Notes under the pieces: model-generated
What the model was told of the DNA's origin: nothing
Seen by the model: only the letters and a program-made list of their open reading frames with translations
Databases searched by the model: none
Made by a program: the position numbers and the translations under genes
From: an uncultured Campylobacter sp.
GTDB lineage: Bacteria; Campylobacterota; Campylobacteria; Campylobacterales; Campylobacteraceae
Direction: 5' to 3'
DNA: 64,000 bases
Assembly (NCBI GenBank): GCA_934728065.1
Contig: CAKVDW010000001.1
Coordinates: 176,995 to 240,994, forward strand
Shown: piece by piece, positions 61,544 through 64,000 of the stretch
How positions within the stretch are numbered: the first letter of the stretch is position 1
Layout: every line of letters begins with the position of its first letter

Positions 61544-62072
61544 AAAAATATGTTTTTATCTTAACAAACTTAATGTCAAAGAGCGAGTGTTGCTTTTTAT
61601 ACTTGCTTTGCTGTTTGGAATTTTGCTTGGATTTAATCTCTCTCAAACCTTGTTTTATACGCTTTTTGATAGGGATTTGTTAGCATTAGAGGAAGAAAAA
61701 AGACTTGTCCAAAATACTCAAAACTTACACACACTCACCCAAAAACAAAAACTCGAGCTTGATGAACTTAACTCTTTTTTAAGGCATTTTGAAGCTCAGC
61801 ACAAGAGCTACCTTGATGAAATTTATGCCATAGCTACAAGAGAAAACATAAGCTTTACAAATATTAAAAATAACTCAAATAAAGATGAACTATTTAACAT
61901 TAATGATAGTTTTATCGAATTTGAAAGCAGTTTTTACAAAAGTCTTTCCTTTATAAAGGGCATTCAAAACTCCTCACTTTTCTTTGAATTTAAGGAGTTA
62001 AAACTTACAGCAAATAGCCAAACAAAGACTATAAAAAGCTTTATTCATCTTCGCTTTGTAAGCAGTCGTTAA
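61536..62072 (+). CDS. GspM/PilO-like bitopic membrane protein (unknown)
   Basis: 178 residues, overlapping the previous gene by eight bases. Short cytoplasmic start, one membrane helix (about 18-40, VLLFILALLFGILLGFNLSQ), a coiled coil (about 48-95) and a small C-terminal alpha/beta domain. This is the GspM/PilO arrangement. Together with the previous gene it could form the inner membrane platform of a type II-like or transformation (Cts) apparatus. It converges on purH, nine bases apart. Confidence 0.5.
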   Translation: MSEKICFYLNKLNVKERVLLFILALLFGILLGFNLSQTLFYTLFDRDLLALEEEKRLVQNTQNLHTLTQKQKLELDELNSFLRHFEAQHKSYLDEIYAIATRENISFTNIKNNSNKDELFNINDSFIEFESSFYKSLSFIKGIQNSSLFFEFKELKLTANSQTKTIKSFIHLRFVSSR

Positions 62073-62081
62073 AACAAATTT

Positions 62082-63617
62082 TTAGTGCAAAAAATGTCGC
62101 ACGCCTGTGAAATAAAGCGCGATGCCGTATTCATCGGCTGCTTGTATCACTTCATCATCGCGTATGCTGCCACCGGGCTGGGCTATGGCGCGCACGCCCA
62201 CCTTGCTCGCCTCATCTACGCTGTCGCGGAAAGGAAAAAACGCCTCGCTCGCTAGCACACAGCCATTTAAGTCAAGTCCCATTTGTGTAGCCTTGTTTAT
62301 AGCGGCTTTTGCGGCGTCTATGCGGCTTGTCATTCCCATACCTATGGCAACCATCGCGCCGTCTTTGACATACACGACATTGTTGGATTTCGTAAGAGCG
62401 GCGATTTTGATGGCTATATCAAGGTCTTTTAGCTCGTTTGTGCTGGCACTTCTTTGGCTTTTTTGCTCGGCATTTGCTAGCTCGCTGATAGCCACTTCAT
62501 CGGCGTTTTGATACACAAAACCGCCCAAAATGTGCTTGAAATCATACTTGTCTCGCTTCACGCACAAAAATTCAGCCTCTTGTGTGAAAATCTTAATGCG
62601 CTTCTTGCCCTCAAACACGCTAAGTGCCTTTTCATCGACATTTGCGGCGATTATAACCTCGACATAAATTTCGTTGATTTTGCGCGCTAAATTCTCATCA
62701 AGCGTGCCGTTAATCGCCACCACACCGCCATAAGCGCTTATGCTGTCGCATTTTAACGCCTGCGTGTAGCTTTCAAGCAAGCTATCTTTGAGCGCAAAGC
62801 CGCAAGGGTTGCCGTGCTTGACGATAGCCACAGCCGCACGCTCGCCAAAAGAGCTGGCAAGATGAGTGGCGGCGTTTATGTCGGTGAGATTGTTAAAACT
62901 CGCCTCGCCTTTAAGCGCCTTAAAATGCTGACTGAAAAAGCTCTCAAACTCATAAAGCGCACCCTTTTGGTGCGGATTTTCGCCGTATTTTGTCTCAAAA
63001 ACCTTTTTGCCGACTATGAATTTGCGTTCGCCAAAACCCCCAAAAAATCGCTCGTTCATATAATTAGCGATGAAACTATCATAGCTGGCTGTGTGTTCGT
63101 AGGCTTTTATCATCAAATTTAGCCTGAATTTCTCATCATCTTCGCCGCGTTTTATCTTGCAAATTATGTTCTCATAGTCTTTTGTGTCGCACACCACGAT
63201 AACACTTTTGTAGTTTTTTGCTCCGCTTCTTATCATCGCGGGTCCGCCTATGTCGATATTTTCAACTATCTCATCAAGCTCATCTGTCCTTTTTGTCGTG
63301 CTTTCAAAAGGGTATAAATTCACGCAAAGCAAGTCAATGCTTGATATATCGTTATCTCGCGCTTCTTGCAAGTGCTTTTCATCGTCTCTTTTGTGTAAAA
63401 TTGCGCCGTGAATTTTAGGGTGCAGGGTTTTCACGCGCCCATCAAAAAGCTCGGCACTGCCCGTAAAATCGCTCACTTCTTGCACCAAAACGCCACTTTC
63501 TCGCAAAAGTTTGTATGTCCCACCTGTGGAAAGTAGCTCAAAGCCCAAATCCACAAGGCTTTTGGCAAACTCCACAATGCCTGTTTTATCGCTCACGCTC
63601 AGTAATGCTTTTTTCAT
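62082..63617 (-). CDS. purH: Bifunctional purine enzyme PurH (AICAR transformylase / IMP cyclohydrolase)
   Basis: 511 residues. N-terminal MGS-like cyclohydrolase domain ([42 protein letters not shown]) and C-terminal AICARFT domain with [31 protein letters not shown] and the end [14 protein letters not shown]. Performs the last two steps of IMP synthesis, using 10-formyl-THF, the substrate also degraded by PurU. Confidence 0.96.
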   Translation of the reverse strand: MKKALLSVSDKTGIVEFAKSLVDLGFELLSTGGTYKLLRESGVLVQEVSDFTGSAELFDGRVKTLHPKIHGAILHKRDDEKHLQEARDNDISSIDLLCVNLYPFESTTKRTDELDEIVENIDIGGPAMIRSGAKNYKSVIVVCDTKDYENIICKIKRGEDDEKFRLNLMIKAYEHTASYDSFIANYMNERFFGGFGERKFIVGKKVFETKYGENPHQKGALYEFESFFSQHFKALKGEASFNNLTDINAATHLASSFGERAAVAIVKHGNPCGFALKDSLLESYTQALKCDSISAYGGVVAINGTLDENLARKINEIYVEVIIAANVDEKALSVFEGKKRIKIFTQEAEFLCVKRDKYDFKHILGGFVYQNADEVAISELANAEQKSQRSASTNELKDLDIAIKIAALTKSNNVVYVKDGAMVAIGMGMTSRIDAAKAAINKATQMGLDLNGCVLASEAFFPFRDSVDEASKVGVRAIAQPGGSIRDDEVIQAADEYGIALYFTGVRHFLH

Positions 63618-64000
63618 TTTCTCTCTTTACAAATTAAATTCGCACTAATTTTAGCAAAATTTTGTGAATTTAAGCCTTGAATTTGGCACGAAAATGCGTT
63701 TTTGACTTCAAGCTAATATTTTTATTTATAAATAAAATAAATGATAAAAACTAGATAAAATTAAATTAAAAACTAAATTAAAAATAATAAACAACTCTAT
63801 AAAAACTATATAAAAACTACACAAAATCAATCCTTGCAAAAAGGCACAAAGCGTAGCGTGTGCCTTTTTGCCGTGTCATTAAATCTCAACCGCTCTCATC
63901 GATACAAATTCACACGGCTTTATTCTCATTAAGGCTTGTCATACTTTTAAACGCATTTGGCTTAAATTTATAGGGCTTTATAAATAAGAAAATTTAAGAT
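63618..64000. other. AT-rich intergenic end of window
   Basis: 383 bases without a recognisable gene. 63720-63825 is almost purely A/T with repeated AAAAACTA motifs, upstream of purH, and probably contains its promoter. A strong hairpin lies at 63836-63871. The remaining bases show no open frame long enough to call. Confidence 0.6.
63836..63871. terminator. Strong bidirectional terminator
   Basis: GCAAAAAGGCAC (63836-63847) and GTGCCTTTTTGC (63860-63871) form a perfect 12-base stem with a 12-base loop and T-runs on both strands. It probably ends a gene lying beyond the right edge. Confidence 0.8.

Noticed and set aside
1..64000. CRISPR array, insertion sequence, prophage or rRNA operon
   Set aside because: No regularly spaced repeats, transposase or integrase frames, phage structural genes or rRNA-like sequence were found; the repeats present are homopolymers, one gene-end duplication and one dispersed OMP copy.

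Overview
The window is a compact, AT-rich chromosome segment from a Campylobacter species (Campylobacterota). Three things point there: short gene order blocks that I remember from C. jejuni, homopolymeric G/C tracts next to surface genes, and genus-typical genes (ciaD, cjaA, peb4, a Cj0977-like gene). These blocks are joined in a different order from C. jejuni, and several genes lack an obvious C. jejuni counterpart, so it is probably another species of the genus. Ortholog names rest on recognising protein sequences, not on a search.

Layout. 1-4364: end of ftsK, pepD, and an overlapping operon of a small TPR-like protein, ciaD, cca and purU. 4398-10700: accessory stretch with an orphan PemK-type toxin and a structured element behind it, a phase-variable autotransporter, a ChaN-like lipoprotein, and a small exported protein leading two EF-hand paralogues. 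10746-17092: glmU, coaBC, unknown, uppS, prepilin peptidase, LptF/G permease and truA (C. jejuni Cj0821-Cj0827 order). 17196-25584: cjaA, an outer membrane protein behind a C14 tract, an LTA-synthase-like transferase with an internal G10 tract, amt, an alanine symporter with a 45-residue partner, a DJ-1 protein and a selenoprotein W gene. 25720-32529: dnaE, unknown, nuclease plus lipoprotein, Cj0977-like, cmoB. 32703-38787: tRNA-Pro(GGG), nth, peb4, fba, and a MotA/MotB-like pair with a PLP enzyme. 38832-45594: ybgC, lipoprotein, UDG-like protein, then rpmH-rnpA-yidD-yidC-jag-mnmE. 45882-48877: a three-gene accessory cluster whose Sel1-repeat gene carries two frameshifts. 49202-54964: hypBCD, flgH, pta-ackA. 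55007-55270: an internally deleted second copy of the phase-variable outer membrane protein gene. 55415-63617: glyS, M23 peptidase, ribBA, era, a GspL/GspM-like pair, purH.

How the parts work together. Housekeeping genes form tight, translationally coupled operons with 1-8 base overlaps. The variable biology is mostly in the envelope: three loci carry G/C tracts of 10-15 bases that can switch surface proteins or envelope modification, and a decayed copy of one shows duplication within the genome. A probable FliA (sigma28) promoter ties the EF-hand module to flagellar expression, and a weaker one lies before the Cj0977-like gene. No prophage, insertion sequence, CRISPR array or rRNA operon was seen.

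The strongest overlooked items are the selenoprotein W gene at 25339-25584, which reads through a TGA and has a hairpin at the right distance, the exported-peptide/EF-hand module at 8358-10691, the toxin plus structured element at 4398-4916, and the MotB-like protein with Asn where the proton-carrying Asp is expected.
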